Origin: Rothia nasimurium
GTDB taxonomy: Bacteria; Actinomycetota; Actinomycetes; Actinomycetales; Micrococcaceae
DNA: 64,000 nucleotides
Assembly (NCBI RefSeq): GCF_014217215.1
Contig: NZ_CP056080.1
Coordinates: 1,488,001 to 1,552,000, forward strand
Direction: 5' to 3'
A program made the translations under genes and the position numbers. Below the pieces are notes generated by a model. It ran no database searches. It had not been told where the DNA came from and saw only the letters and a program-made list of their open reading frames with translations. The first letter of the stretch is position 1; each line of letters opens with the position of its first letter. Shown piece after piece: positions 1-10,700 of the stretch.

Positions 1-1188
1 AGGGTGCTGACCGCCGTAGGCAAGGCCCGCGCTCATGGCAATGGCGTGCTGTTCAGCGATTCCCACGTCAATCACGCGGCCGGGATGGGCGACAGCCATA
101 GGTTTAAGGCCAACAGGAATGAGCATGGCGCCGGTGACGCCGACGATGTCGTCGCGCTCGTCGGCGATGTCTTTGATTTCTTGGGCAAAGACGCTGGTCC
201 AGGATTTTCCGGACGACTTCGCCAGGGCCTCGCCGGTATCGGGGTCGATGACGCCGACGGCGTGGAACATGTCGTCCTTGTCGCTGACGGCCGGCGCGTA
301 GCCGTGGCCCTTTTCGGTGATGGCGTGCACGATGACGGGCCCGCCAAAGTTTTTAGCGGATTCCAGGGCGGTTTCTACGGCTTCGAGGTTGTGCCCGTCG
401 ATGGGGCCCACGTACTTCATGCCGAGGTCTTCGAAGATACCGCCGGGTACCATGACGTCCTTGATACCAGCCTTCATGCCGTGCAGGCCGCGGTAAATCA
501 TCTGGCCTACCGAGCCGCCCTTTTGGAGCTTTGTGCGGGCAGCGGCCAGGGTACGCTCGTAACGGGAATCTAGGCGCACCTTATCGAGATGGTTCTGTAG
601 TTCGTGCTGCAGGGCAGCCAGATGGTTGGCAAAACCGCCGACGGTGGGGGCGTAGGAGCGGCCGTTGTCGTTGACGACGATGACGACCTTGCGGTTTTTA
701 TCCGCTGCGATGTTGTTGACCGCTTCCCAGGCCATACCGCCGGTAAGCGCACCGTCACCGATGACGGCTACGGTGTAGCGGTCGCCCTGCCCGGTGAGCT
801 GGTAGGCGCGGGAGATGCCGTCTGCCCAGGAAAGAGACGAGGACGCGTGCGAGGACTCAACGATGTCGTGGTCAGATTCTGCGCGCTCAGGGTAGCCTGC
901 AATGCCGCCCTTCTGGCGCAGGGTTTCAAAATTCTGGCGGCCGGTCACCAGCTTATGAACGTAGGACTGGTGGCCGGTATCAAAGACGATGGAATCTTGG
1001 GGGGAATTGAAGACCCGGTGGATGCCCAGGGTCAGTTCAACAACGCCCAGGTTGGGGCCCAGGTGCCCGCCGGTCCGCGAGACATTGTTAACGAGGAACT
1101 CACGAATCTCTTGGGCAAGCTCGGTAAGCTGCTCGGAGCTCAGAGCGTTCAGGTCGCTCGGCTCACCAGTAGTTTCTAGTAGTCCCAC
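1..1188 (-). CDS. dxs: 1-deoxy-D-xylulose-5-phosphate synthase, C-terminus beyond the window
   Basis: Thiamine-diphosphate enzyme that condenses pyruvate and glyceraldehyde-3-phosphate to DXP, the first step of the MEP isoprenoid pathway. Reading the minus strand from a GTG at 1188 gives a typical N-terminus: [20 protein letters not shown], then [18 protein letters not shown], the [16 protein letters not shown] stretch, and the cofactor/Mg segment [18 protein letters not shown]. It ends at the window edge in [15 protein letters not shown], the start of the transketolase pyrimidine-binding domain. About 396 codons are present of the usual 620-650. The reading frame is open throughout the visible part. 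It is divergent from the symporter gene at 1519. Identity is secure from motifs; only the GTG start is uncertain. Confidence 0.95.
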   Translation of the reverse strand, partial: MGLLETTGEPSDLNALSSEQLTELAQEIREFLVNNVSRTGGHLGPNLGVVELTLGIHRVFNSPQDSIVFDTGHQSYVHKLVTGRQNFETLRQKGGIAGYPERAESDHDIVESSHASSSLSWADGISRAYQLTGQGDRYTVAVIGDGALTGGMAWEAVNNIAADKNRKVVIVVNDNGRSYAPTVGGFANHLAALQHELQNHLDKVRLDSRYERTLAAARTKLQKGGSVGQMIYRGLHGMKAGIKDVMVPGGIFEDLGMKYVGPIDGHNLEAVETALESAKNFGGPVIVHAITEKGHGYAPAVSDKDDMFHAVGVIDPDTGEALAKSSGKSWTSVFAQEIKDIADERDDIVGVTGAMLIPVGLKPMAVAHPGRVIDVGIAEQHAIAMSAGLAYGGQHP

Positions 1189-1518
1189 GATTACTCCCCC
1201 GTTCACCGGCTAGCTGCGCCCCATCGTCCTTGTAGCTGTGGGCGGCGGTCACCGGTCAAAAGTCTAGTGTGTTGCAATTAAGTAACTTTACCCGCTCGGT
1301 GGTCGTTTAGCGATTCACGCTGTGAGAGCAAAAGTACCGTTTTCGTTTCAGGTGGGTTACAGGCCGCGTCATTGCACCCCAACACACCAACAGGCATATT
1401 AGTATCTTTATTCAACACCCAGAAATGTGCAACAGCACACAGTGATTAGTCATATTTGGGTGGAATCATTACGCAGTTAGCCACCGGCTGACCCTGCACG
1501 AACGGATTTGTACACATC
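1189..1518. other. Divergent intergenic region, dxs / symporter
   Basis: About 330 bp without a gene. It must carry the promoters for both flanking genes. The part from about 1380 to 1480 is clearly richer in A and T than the surroundings, but I could not pick a -35/-10 pair with confidence. I looked for a glycine riboswitch, which can precede AGCS transporters, and saw no matching core. Confidence 0.5.
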
Positions 1519-3051
1519 ATGACCGCATTCATCACCTGGCTGAACGAGATCATTTGGTCTCCGGTGCTGGTATATCTCTGCCTCGCCGTAGGCGTCTACT
1601 TCACCATCAGGACCCGGCTCCTCCAGATTCGCCAGATTCCCGCCATGCTCCGTGCAACGTTCAAGGGAGAATCATCCCAGGACGGCGTATCTTCTTTCCA
1701 GGCCCTCGCTATGTCACTTGCAGGGCGTGTAGGTACAGGTAACATCGCTGGTGTCGCAACAGCTATTGCTTTCGGCGGCCCGGGTGCTGTCTTCTGGATG
1801 TGGACCGTGGCCTTCTTGGGTTCTTCCACCTCTTTTATCGAATCGACCCTAGGGCAGATCTACAAAGAACGCGATAAGGTCACCGGCGAGTACCGAGGTG
1901 GCCCCGCCTACTACTTCGAAAAGGCCTACCGGCACACCAAGTACTCGGGGCTTTTCAAGGTCTATGCCTCCCTCTTCGCTTTCGCTACTGTTCTAGCTTG
2001 TGGTTTCTTCCTGCCCGGCGTTCAGGCTAACGGCATTGCAACCTCCATGGAAGGCGCTTTCCCCGCAGTCCACCCCTGGATGACCGCAACCGGTATCACC
2101 ATTCTTCTTGCCTTTATCGTTGTGGGCGGCGTAAAGCGTATCGCAGTATTTGCTTCGATTGTCGTTCCCGTCATGGCCATTATTTACATTGTGCTCGCCA
2201 TAATCGTTTCCTTCATCAATATCGGCATGCTGGGTGAAGTCATCAACCTCATCTTCAGCTCTGCTTTCGGTCTGCACGCAACCTTCGGCGCCATTGTAGG
2301 TACCGCCGTTGAATGGGGTGTCAAACGAGGCATCTACTCCAACGAAGCAGGCCAGGGCACAGGCCCCCACGCCGCTGCAGCTGCTGAGGTCAAGCACCCC
2401 GCATCCCAGGGCTTCGTCCAGGCTATGGCCGTCTACATTGACACCCTCTTCGTCTGCTCAGCAACTGCCTTCCTGATTCTTTCAACCGGCATGTACCGAG
2501 TCTACGAAGGCGGCGCAGCAACCACCCCCGTCCTTGCAGAAGGTCCCGGCAACCTGGCTGAAAACGCAACCGTAGGTCCCGCTTTCGCACAGGCAGCGTT
2601 CGACACCTTCATCCCCGGCGCTGGCCCTATCTTCATCGCTATCTCCCTCGCTTTCTTCGCCTTTACCACAATTGTTGCCTACTACTACATGGCAGAAACC
2701 AACCTGCGCTACCTAACCCGTAACCTGCAGAACAAGGCAGTTTCAGAAGTCCTGCTCCGTCTTCTACAGCTCCTCATCCTTGTTGCTACCGTTCTGGGCT
2801 GCGTCAGCACCTCTGGTTCAGCGTGGGCGCTAGGCGATATCGGCGTAGGCCTCATGGCTTGGCTGAACATCGTAGGTATTCTGGTCATCCAGAAGCCCGC
2901 CCTGCAAGTTCTGCGCGACTACGAGCAGCAGCACAAGCAGGGAATTGACCCGATCTTTGATCCGCGTGCTCTCGGCATTAAGAACGCCGACTTCTGGGAG
3001 AACTACTACGACGTGAAAACCGGCGCTATCCCGGTTCAGGACGCCAAGTAA
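1519..3051 (+). CDS. alsT: Sodium:alanine/glycine symporter, AGCS family
   Basis: Integral membrane protein of 510 residues, the usual length for the AGCS (AlsT/DagA) family, which imports alanine or glycine with sodium. The family signature is visible: SLAGRVGTGNIAGVATAIAFGG near residue 66, then STSFIESTLGQIYKER, GGPAYYFEK, and the conserved EAGQGTGPHAAAAAEVKHP near residue 275. About ten hydrophobic segments run through it. It starts at an ATG with no strong ribosome binding site in front. It stands alone, divergent from dxs. Substrate (alanine versus glycine) cannot be told from sequence alone. The gene symbol is by family only. Confidence 0.93.
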   Translation: MTAFITWLNEIIWSPVLVYLCLAVGVYFTIRTRLLQIRQIPAMLRATFKGESSQDGVSSFQALAMSLAGRVGTGNIAGVATAIAFGGPGAVFWMWTVAFLGSSTSFIESTLGQIYKERDKVTGEYRGGPAYYFEKAYRHTKYSGLFKVYASLFAFATVLACGFFLPGVQANGIATSMEGAFPAVHPWMTATGITILLAFIVVGGVKRIAVFASIVVPVMAIIYIVLAIIVSFINIGMLGEVINLIFSSAFGLHATFGAIVGTAVEWGVKRGIYSNEAGQGTGPHAAAAAEVKHPASQGFVQAMAVYIDTLFVCSATAFLILSTGMYRVYEGGAATTPVLAEGPGNLAENATVGPAFAQAAFDTFIPGAGPIFIAISLAFFAFTTIVAYYYMAETNLRYLTRNLQNKAVSEVLLRLLQLLILVATVLGCVSTSGSAWALGDIGVGLMAWLNIVGILVIQKPALQVLRDYEQQHKQGIDPIFDPRALGIKNADFWENYYDVKTGAIPVQDAK

Positions 3052-3127
3052 CCGTCTCTACGCTCTAGCATCAAGTGCCCGCACCGCCCTAGGCTGTGCG
3101 GGGCACTTCTGCGTGTAGGGTGGGGTC

Positions 3128-3751
3128 ATGAGCACTCTTCATCCCTCCCCGCTGGGCGACCAGCGCCCCACTCGGGAGCAGCTTCAAGACTTCGTCAACG
3201 GCACCCTTGATGACCGATTGCCTGCGGCTGGTACTCCCCTCCGTCTGCTGATTGTGGGCATCAATCCCGGGCTGTGGACATCCGCCGTCAACGCCCCCTT
3301 CGCTTTTCCCGGTAACCGCTTCTGGCCATCGCTTGATAGGGCAGGCATCGTCACTCCCAGGGTGGACGCTTCACGCGGCTTGAGCGACGAGGTTGAGGAA
3401 CAGTTAGCCAGCTTAGGTATCGGCATAACCAACCTGGTTGACCGGGCAACTGCACGGGCTGACGAGCTCACAGCCCAGGAGCTGAAGGACGCCCTCCCCC
3501 GACTGGTTGCCCTCACCCACGCCTATAGACCGCAGGCTGTGGCGATTGCGGGCATCACAGCCTATCGGACAGCCTTCGGCGATAGGAAGGCTCAGCTGGG
3601 GCGACAAGACACCTCCCAGATTGAGGGGTGGAACCCGGCGAGCCAGCTCTGGGTCGTGCCTCAGCCTAGCGGTTTGAATGCCCACGAAAATATTGATTCT
3701 CTAGCGGATGAGTGGCGGCAGGTCTGGGACTCCACGCAGCCGCTCACCTAG
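3128..3751 (+). CDS. mug: G/U mismatch-specific DNA glycosylase (Mug/TDG family)
   Basis: Base-excision repair enzyme of 207 residues that removes uracil (and often ethenocytosine or thymine) mispaired with G. The uracil-DNA glycosylase superfamily motif 1 of the Mug branch is present as LIVGINPG, with the Asn that activates water, followed by PFAFPGNRFWPSLDRAGI. The second motif is VPQPSGLNAHE near the C-terminus, matching the family NPSG.N pattern. Length is close to other actinobacterial Mug proteins (E. coli Mug is 168). It starts 76 bp after the symporter and is probably transcribed with it or from a weak local promoter. Confidence 0.88.
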   Translation: MSTLHPSPLGDQRPTREQLQDFVNGTLDDRLPAAGTPLRLLIVGINPGLWTSAVNAPFAFPGNRFWPSLDRAGIVTPRVDASRGLSDEVEEQLASLGIGITNLVDRATARADELTAQELKDALPRLVALTHAYRPQAVAIAGITAYRTAFGDRKAQLGRQDTSQIEGWNPASQLWVVPQPSGLNAHENIDSLADEWRQVWDSTQPLT

Positions 3752-3877
3752 CCACCGCCGTCGCTGTCCCCGTCCCCACCGCCACACATAAGGGATCAGA
3801 TTCCTCCCCAAATCCTCAATGCCTACCGATACTTCGAACAGTTATCTGGTCCCAACTTTATAGAAAACAAACAAAAA

Positions 3878-3915
3878 GGTCTGTGGCCCCCACTGAAAAG
3901 TGGGGGCCACAGACC
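3878..3915. terminator. Rho-independent terminator, strongest for acnA
   Basis: Perfect inverted repeat with a 17-bp stem (GGTCTGTGGCCCCCACT and its complement) around a GAAA loop. On the minus strand it is followed by a run of T (AAAAA at 3873-3877 on the plus strand), so it ends the acnA transcript; it can also stop read-through from the mug side. Confidence 0.9.
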
Positions 3916-3939
3916 GTGAACCTGTTAGCGCTCTAGAAT

Positions 3940-6624
3940 TTAGGAGCCGCGGACCAGGTTACGCAGAACGTACTGCAGGATGCCGCCGTTGCGGTAGTAG
4001 TCGGCTTCACCGGGGGTGTCGATGCGAACTACAGCGTCGAACTCGGTGACCTTGCCGTCTTCAGCGGTGGCGGTGACCTTGAGGGTCTTGGGGGTGGTGC
4101 CCTCGTTCAGTTCGGTCAGGCCGGTGATATCGAAAGTTTCGGTACCGGTCAGGCCGAGTGATTCGTGGGATTCCCCGGCGGGGAACTGCAGGGGTACAAC
4201 GCCCATACCAATCAGGTTTGAACGGTGGATACGCTCGAAGGATTCAGCAATTACTGCCTTGACGCCCAGCAGGGTGGTGCCCTTAGCAGCCCAGTCACGG
4301 GATGAACCGGTACCGTATTCCTTACCGCCCAGAACAACCAGCGGAATGCCGGCAGCCTGGTAGTTCATGGATGCGTCGTAGACGGTGGACTGTTCGCCGT
4401 TCTTGGTGAAGTCACGGGTGAAGCCGCCTTCGACGCCGTCCAGAAGCTGGTTCTTGATGCGGATGTTGGCGAAGGTACCGCGAATCATAACTTCGTGGTT
4501 GCCGCGGCGGGAGCCGTAGGAGTTGAAGTCCTTGCGCTCAACACCGTTTTCAATCAGGTACTTACCTGCGGGGGTGTCTGACTTGAAGGAACCGGCCGGT
4601 GAGATGTGGTCGGTGGTGACCGAGTCGCCCAGCTTGAGCAGCACGCGGGCGCCCTTGATGTCCTCAACGGGGGTGGTTTCCATGGTCATGCCCTCGAAGT
4701 ACGGGGGCTTGCGCACGTAGGTGGACTTGTCGTCCCACTCGAAGGTGGAGCCGGTGGGGGTCTCCAGGGCCTGCCATCGCTCGTCACCGTCGAAGATGGT
4801 GCCGTATTCCTTGGTGTACATGTCGGTATCGACTGATTCGTCGATAATCTTCTGTACTTCTTCGGGATCGGGCCAGATGTCCTTGAGGTAGACCTCGTTG
4901 CCGTCGGCGTCGGTGCCCAGGGCGTCCTTCTCGAAATCGAAGTCCATGGTACCGGCCAGGGCGTAGGCGATGACCAGCGGCGGGGAGGCCAGGTAGTTCA
5001 TCTTGACGTCCGGTGAGATACGGCCTTCGAAGTTACGGTTACCCGAGAGAACCGCGGTGACGGAGAGGTCTTCGCTCTGGATTGCCTCTGAGATTTCGGG
5101 CTCCAGGGGGCCGGAGTTACCGATACAGGTGGCGCAACCGTAGCCGACGACGTAGAAGCCGAGCTTCTCGAGGTCAGGCAGCAGACCTGCCTTCTCGTAG
5201 TAGTCGGTGACGACCTTTGAACCGGGGGCGATGGAGGTCTTAACCCAGGGCTTGGCGGTCAGACCCTTGGCTGCGGCGTTACGGGCAAGCACACCTGCTG
5301 CCATCATGACCGAGGGGTTTGAGGTATTGGTGCAGGAGGTAATCGAGGCGATAGACACTGCACCGTTCTTGAGCTCGAACTCGCGACCGTCTGCCATGGA
5401 GACCTGGGCTGACTTGTCGGTTTCGCCGTCCTTGGCGTAGTTCTTGATATCTGATTCGAACTGGCTCTTGGACTCTGAGAGCAGGATGCGGTCCTGGGGG
5501 CGCTTGGGGCCTGCGATGGAGGGGACCACGGTGGAGAGGTCCAGTTCCAGGTACTCGGAGTATTCGACGTCGACGGAGGGGTCGTGCCAGAGGCCCTGTT
5601 CCTTGGTGTAGGCCTCGACCAGGGCGACCTGCTCTTCGCTGCGGCCGGTCAGGCGCAGGTACTCAAGGGTCTTCTCGTCGATGGGGAACATGGCGGCGGT
5701 GGAGCCGAATTCGGGGCTCATGTTACCGATGGTTGCACGGTTTGCCAGGGGCACCTGGCCTACGCCTTCACCGTAGAATTCAACGAACTTGCCGACGACG
5801 CCGTGTTCGCGCAGCATTTCGGTGATGGTAAGGACGACGTCGGTTGCGGTGGCACCGGAGGGGATGGAGCCGGTGAGCTTGAAGCCGACGACGCGGGGGA
5901 TCAGCATGGAGACGGGCTGGCCGAGCATTGCTGCTTCAGCTTCGATACCGCCAACGCCCCAGCCGAGTACGCCCAGGCCGTTGACCATGGTGGTGTGGGA
6001 GTCGGTACCTACGACGGTGTCGGGGTAGGCGCGCAGTACACCGCCGACTTCGCGGGCCATGATGGTGCGGGCCAGGTATTCGATGTTGACCTGGTGCACG
6101 ATGCCCATGCCCGGGGGAACGACCTTGAAGTCGTCGAAAGCGGTCTGGCCCCAGCGCAGGAACTTGTAGCGTTCGCCGTTGCGCTGGTATTCGATGTCCA
6201 TGTTGCGGGTGATAGCGTCGGCGGTGCCGAAGGTATCAATCTGTACGGAGTGGTCGATGACCAGTTCGGCAGGTGCCAGGGGGTTGATCTTGGAGGGGTC
6301 GCCGCCCAGTTCCTTCACGGCCTCGCGCATGGTGGCAAGGTCAACGACACAGGGTACGCCGGTGAAGTCCTGCATGATGACGCGGGCGGGGGTGAACTGG
6401 ATTTCGGTGTCGGGTTCCGCTGAGGGATCCCAGTTGGCGAGTGCCTTGATGTGGCCTTCGGTGATGTTGGCACCGTCTTCGGTGCGCAGAAGGTTTTCAA
6501 GTAGAACCTTCAGGGAGTAAGGCAGCTTCTGTGAGCCTTCTACTGCCTTTAGACGAAAAATTTCATAGTCGGTTCCGTTGACGGAAAGTACGCCCTTTGA
6601 ACCGAAGCTATCCACAGTGCTCAT
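3940..6624 (-). CDS. acnA: Aconitate hydratase A
   Basis: TCA-cycle enzyme interconverting citrate and isocitrate with a [4Fe-4S] cluster. From ATG 6624 the protein has 894 residues, the standard AcnA/IRP1 length. Cluster ligands are visible in [14 protein letters not shown] and [15 protein letters not shown]; active-site segments include [20 protein letters not shown] and the C-terminal swivel motif [10 protein letters not shown]. The open frame extends upstream to 6738, but AGAGGAG lies eight bases before ATG 6624 and the protein then begins [13 protein letters not shown] like its homologues, so the longer start is unlikely. The gene is monocistronic, closed by the hairpin at 3878-3915. Confidence 0.96.
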   Translation of the reverse strand: MSTVDSFGSKGVLSVNGTDYEIFRLKAVEGSQKLPYSLKVLLENLLRTEDGANITEGHIKALANWDPSAEPDTEIQFTPARVIMQDFTGVPCVVDLATMREAVKELGGDPSKINPLAPAELVIDHSVQIDTFGTADAITRNMDIEYQRNGERYKFLRWGQTAFDDFKVVPPGMGIVHQVNIEYLARTIMAREVGGVLRAYPDTVVGTDSHTTMVNGLGVLGWGVGGIEAEAAMLGQPVSMLIPRVVGFKLTGSIPSGATATDVVLTITEMLREHGVVGKFVEFYGEGVGQVPLANRATIGNMSPEFGSTAAMFPIDEKTLEYLRLTGRSEEQVALVEAYTKEQGLWHDPSVDVEYSEYLELDLSTVVPSIAGPKRPQDRILLSESKSQFESDIKNYAKDGETDKSAQVSMADGREFELKNGAVSIASITSCTNTSNPSVMMAAGVLARNAAAKGLTAKPWVKTSIAPGSKVVTDYYEKAGLLPDLEKLGFYVVGYGCATCIGNSGPLEPEISEAIQSEDLSVTAVLSGNRNFEGRISPDVKMNYLASPPLVIAYALAGTMDFDFEKDALGTDADGNEVYLKDIWPDPEEVQKIIDESVDTDMYTKEYGTIFDGDERWQALETPTGSTFEWDDKSTYVRKPPYFEGMTMETTPVEDIKGARVLLKLGDSVTTDHISPAGSFKSDTPAGKYLIENGVERKDFNSYGSRRGNHEVMIRGTFANIRIKNQLLDGVEGGFTRDFTKNGEQSTVYDASMNYQAAGIPLVVLGGKEYGTGSSRDWAAKGTTLLGVKAVIAESFERIHRSNLIGMGVVPLQFPAGESHESLGLTGTETFDITGLTELNEGTTPKTLKVTATAEDGKVTEFDAVVRIDTPGEADYYRNGGILQYVLRNLVRGS

Positions 6625-6861
6625 ATGTGGGACTCCTCTCGACACTGTCTTGCGATTGGCTCGTGCGCCTGTGGGCACCGTCGCGTCTGCGCGACGGGTG
6701 TGTGATGCTCGCTGTTGAGCCGGTGGGCACGAGGCCACTGCTTTTTAGTGTACCGCGTATCACGTTGTTCACATATTTTGAAGACGGTTCGTAAGCAAAT
6801 GTTTCGTCTGCATCTTTCAGGGAGCGGACGCCCGCCCCACCTCGGGCGCGATTTTTCGGCT

Positions 6862-6891
6862 TTGGCAAGGAAAATGTGCCGTTAATATATT
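6862..6891 (+). promoter_or_regulatory. Promoter of the membrane protein gene at 6916
   Basis: TTGGCA (6862-6867), an 18-bp spacer and TATATT (6886-6891) form a good sigma-A type promoter. The expected start lies near 6898, giving a very short leader before ATG 6916. No functional data; the call rests on hexamer fit and position. Confidence 0.55.
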
Positions 6892-6915
6892 GCGTTCTCG
6901 TGCCAGAATAGGGGC

Positions 6916-7680
6916 ATGACGGTTTCTCCTGAGCACTTGCATCGGGCACAACCTAGGCCCGTGGCAAACACACTCAATGCAGTCTTTCGCTGGCTCCTTA
7001 TCGGTAGCGCTGCGGTGTTTGCGCTGGCTATCTCAGGAGCGATAGCTCTCCCCCACCCAGTCTCAATTCAGTTCGCTTCCCTCATCAATTGGGCGGCGGG
7101 GCTTTCCTTCCTTGCAGGCGCCGCCGCCTTGCTGGGCGTAGGCATCAGTGAGATTTTTCGCGCTTCGCCCGCCACCGAAGCAAAAACCAGCACGTTGCAG
7201 GGAAAGCCGACCCCGGACGTCCGCCTGCCCCTTACCTTTTGTGTGCTCGGGTTGTTGCTAGCTATCTACTACGGTTTGCATGCCTTTTGGTGGAACCCGC
7301 TGGCTGCAGCCCCGGGTTACACTCTCAGCGAGATTTACAGCCTGCTGAAGGAGACCAACCAGTTTAGCCTCCTTGTCGTGGTTGTGTGGGGCTTTTTCGT
7401 CGCGCTTCTTTTAGCTGCTCTGCCGAACGTGCACGAGTGGTTGCGGGGCATGGCATCCTACAGCACCAAGCGCGCTATCGGTTTCTGTTCTCTTTCTGTA
7501 GCTATCGCTTGCTTCCTTCTCTTTCTGGGGTGGGGCTGGCACATGGGCGTGGGGCTTGCTGATACCTTCATGATCGCAGGCTACGACAGCTCCCCTACCT
7601 TCATTCCATTCGGTATAGCCCTCCTAGCACTGGGGGCACTGGGAATCTACGGGCTTTTTGCCCCTGCCCGCACCCGCTAG
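6916..7680 (+). CDS. Integral membrane protein of unknown function
   Basis: Not recognised. The 254-residue product has a short cytoplasmic N-terminus followed by about six hydrophobic segments: residues ~23-45, 52-75, 97-117, 142-165, 185-210 and 225-250. Two loops are notable: a Lys/Thr-rich stretch near residues 87-100 and an aromatic YGLHAFWWNPLAAAPGY segment near 115. It has no obvious catalytic motif. It begins at an ATG just after AGGGG, with its own promoter, and is followed 80 bp later by the leader-distal end of the CRISPR array. Nothing ties it to the CRISPR system apart from position. Confidence 0.7.
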   Translation: MTVSPEHLHRAQPRPVANTLNAVFRWLLIGSAAVFALAISGAIALPHPVSIQFASLINWAAGLSFLAGAAALLGVGISEIFRASPATEAKTSTLQGKPTPDVRLPLTFCVLGLLLAIYYGLHAFWWNPLAAAPGYTLSEIYSLLKETNQFSLLVVVVWGFFVALLLAALPNVHEWLRGMASYSTKRAIGFCSLSVAIACFLLFLGWGWHMGVGLADTFMIAGYDSSPTFIPFGIALLALGALGIYGLFAPARTR

Positions 7681-7760
7681 GCTAACCAGCCTGCTTACTG
7701 GCTTTCCCAGTCCGCGCGGGTGGCACTCTTGAGATAAGCCGAAGGTAGGATTCACGTTCT

Positions 7761-10700
7761 AGCTCATCCCCGTCTACGCGGGGAGCACAACAAGGACATC
7801 TTCGACTTCCAGCCCTACATGGGCTCATCCCCGTCTACGCGGGGAGCACTAGTCATAATCCAGGGCCCACTTCATATCCGTGGGCTCATCCCCGTCTACG
7901 CGGGGAGCACGGGTCAATCACAGTGCTCTGACCGCGCACAACCGGCTCATCCCCGTCTACGCGGGGAGCACATCTCCGAGCTGAGCGTCCACCCTGTGGT
8001 GGCGGGCTCATCCCCGTCTACGCGGGGAGCACCAGGGGGTCAGAGGGCCAGATACGGCCGGTTTCGGCTCATCCCCGTCTACGCGGGGAGCACTACCCGC
8101 GCCGCTGGCAGGTTCCGCTGTACTTCGGCTCATCCCCGTCTACGCGGGGAGCACTTTATCTCAGCAATGGGCCAGCGAACCCCCTTCGGCTCATCCCCGT
8201 CTACGCGGGGAGCACTAGAATCGTGGTTTTTGCCCATGCCCCGCCCTCTGGCTCATCCCCGTCTACGCGGGGAGCACTTCATCTCGGAATAGACGGTGCG
8301 GCCATCCAACGGCTCATCCCCGTCTACGCGGGGAGCACCCAGCAGCCTGTTTTTTACGGTGCTATCACCCCGGCTCATCCCCGTCTACGCGGGGAGCACC
8401 GAGTTGTGAGGACAGAGGCCGCACCATAATGCGGCTCATCCCCGTCTACGCGGGGAGCACTGTAGCTCTGTGCCTTGATGATCCATCCACATCGGCTCAT
8501 CCCCGTCTACGCGGGGAGCACCTTGGCGCTATCTTCGAAGCCTTGGCGACTTCCGGCTCATCCCCGTCTACGCGGGGAGCACCCTACACTCAGTCAATGG
8601 GTAAGGACGGCTCTCGGCTCATCCCCGTCTACGCGGGGAGCACTGGAGCTTGTCGAGCTGGTTGAGGGCTCACAGCGGCTCATCCCCGTCTACGCGGGGA
8701 GCACTCCTTGCCTGCGGTGATCTCGGCGACGGTGGGCGGCTCATCCCCGTCTACGCGGGGAGCACTACTACTACGAAGGCAACAAAACCCCAGCTGACGG
8801 CTCATCCCCGTCTACGCGGGGAGCACTCTTTCACCGCGTCCGGCACCATGAGCAGGGCCGGCTCATCCCCGTCTACGCGGGGAGCACGGTGGTTTCACGT
8901 AGGCTGCCCGGCGCTTAGCGGGCTCATCCCCGTCTACGCGGGGAGCACCTCTACAACCATGAAATGGAATCACTGAAGTTCGGCTCATCCCCGTCTACGC
9001 GGGGAGCACATGCTCGACACCCTCCGCGAATACTCCCCACTCGGCTCATCCCCGTCTACGCGGGGAGCACGCACGCGCTACAGGCCAACAGGTCAGTGAC
9101 GCCGGCTCATCCCCGTCTACGCGGGGAGCACGTGATGTTCAGCTCTTCTAACCCGGCGCTAATCGGCTCATCCCCGTCTACGCGGGGAGCACGCCCGCGC
9201 ACCACTGGGCGAGAGTGGCACTAGCGGCTCATCCCCGTCTACGCGGGGAGCACCAAAGAGCACGCCGCGAGCATTATCCACGCCCGGCTCATCCCCGTCT
9301 ACGCGGGGAGCACCCCCCGCGAGCGTGGCGGGTGTTGGCGGTGGTGTTCATGGTGGGCTCCGGCTCATCCCCGTCTACGCGGGGAGCACCCAAAGTTCCA
9401 GCAATACAGCGTGGAGTACCCCGGCTCATCCCCGTCTACGCGGGGAGCACCAAATTCACAGGCCGCGCCCTCAACCACATCACGGCTCATCCCCGTCTAC
9501 GCGGGGAGCACCGCGGTCATGCCTATCGAGCAGTTCGACGACTTGGCTCATCCCCGTCTACGCGGGGAGCACAGAGATGGCCGCCGCGGTCGATGCACTG
9601 ACGCCGGCTCATCCCCGTCTACGCGGGGAGCACAGAGATGGCCGCCGCGGTCGATGCACTGACGCCGGCTCATCCCCGTCTACGCGGGGAGCACATGGTG
9701 GACTCGAACCCTACGGGGTCGATAATGGGCTCATCCCCGTCTACGCGGGGAGCACCGTATCAGTGCGCTTTCACTATGCGCCTGGTTCGGCTCATCCCCG
9801 TCTACGCGGGGAGCACAGGCAGCAGAGACAGCCGCGATGTTTGCTTCCAGGCTCATCCCCGTCTACGCGGGGAGCACAGCCCGGTGAGGCCGTAGCGGGC
9901 CTTGGCATAAGGCTCATCCCCGTCTACGCGGGGAGCACGCAGGTGAGAGCTGCACCTTATAGAGCAGGCCGGGCTCATCCCCGTCTACGCGGGGAGCACC
10001 TTGGTTCTTGTCCCTCTATGTAGGGTTCAATCGGCTCATCCCCGTCTACGCGGGGAGCACGTGTGCCTCGGCTTGGTGGTGGGATAGGGCGGCGGCTCAT
10101 CCCCGTCTACGCGGGGAGCACATGAAGCCAAACTTCCTGAGGCCCGTAGACTCCCCGTCTACGCGGGGAGCACCCGCGCTCGGCAGTCCAACGGATCTCA
10201 TACCCGGGCTCATCCCCGTCTACGCGGGGAGCACTCATAGGCGGTGCCTACTAGGGCAAGCTCGCCCGGCTCATCCCCGTCTACGCGGGGAGCACACCGG
10301 GTTCCTGTGGTCGAGCTGACCAATCGCGGGCTCATCCCCGTCTACGCGGGGAGCACATGGCATCATCGTGAACGAAGGCATCCTTAGTCGGCTCATCCCC
10401 GTCTACGCGGGGAGCACCGATAACTGCGATTTCTTCGTCGCCGGTGACGCGGCTCATCCCCGTCTACGCGGGGAGCACCACAGGCCAGCCAGAATTTTCC
10501 AGGGCTCGAACGGCTCATCCCCGTCTACGCGGGGAGCACGCCCACCTAAGACTTGTGCCAGACCGGCTAGACGGCTCATCCCCGTCTACGCGGGGAGCAC
10601 CTGATCAAGTCAGTTTTCATCGGTGGCTTGCAGGGCTCATCCCCGTCTACGCGGGGAGCACTCCACCTAGTAGGGCAGCGCTAGAGCTGGCACCGGCTCA

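Noticed and set aside
1189-1518. Glycine riboswitch before the amino-acid symporter
   Set aside because: No glycine-aptamer core or tandem structure could be found by eye.
5584-6423. 279-codon plus-strand frame antisense to acnA
   Set aside because: Shadow of the aconitase gene; low-complexity composition and no homologous motif.
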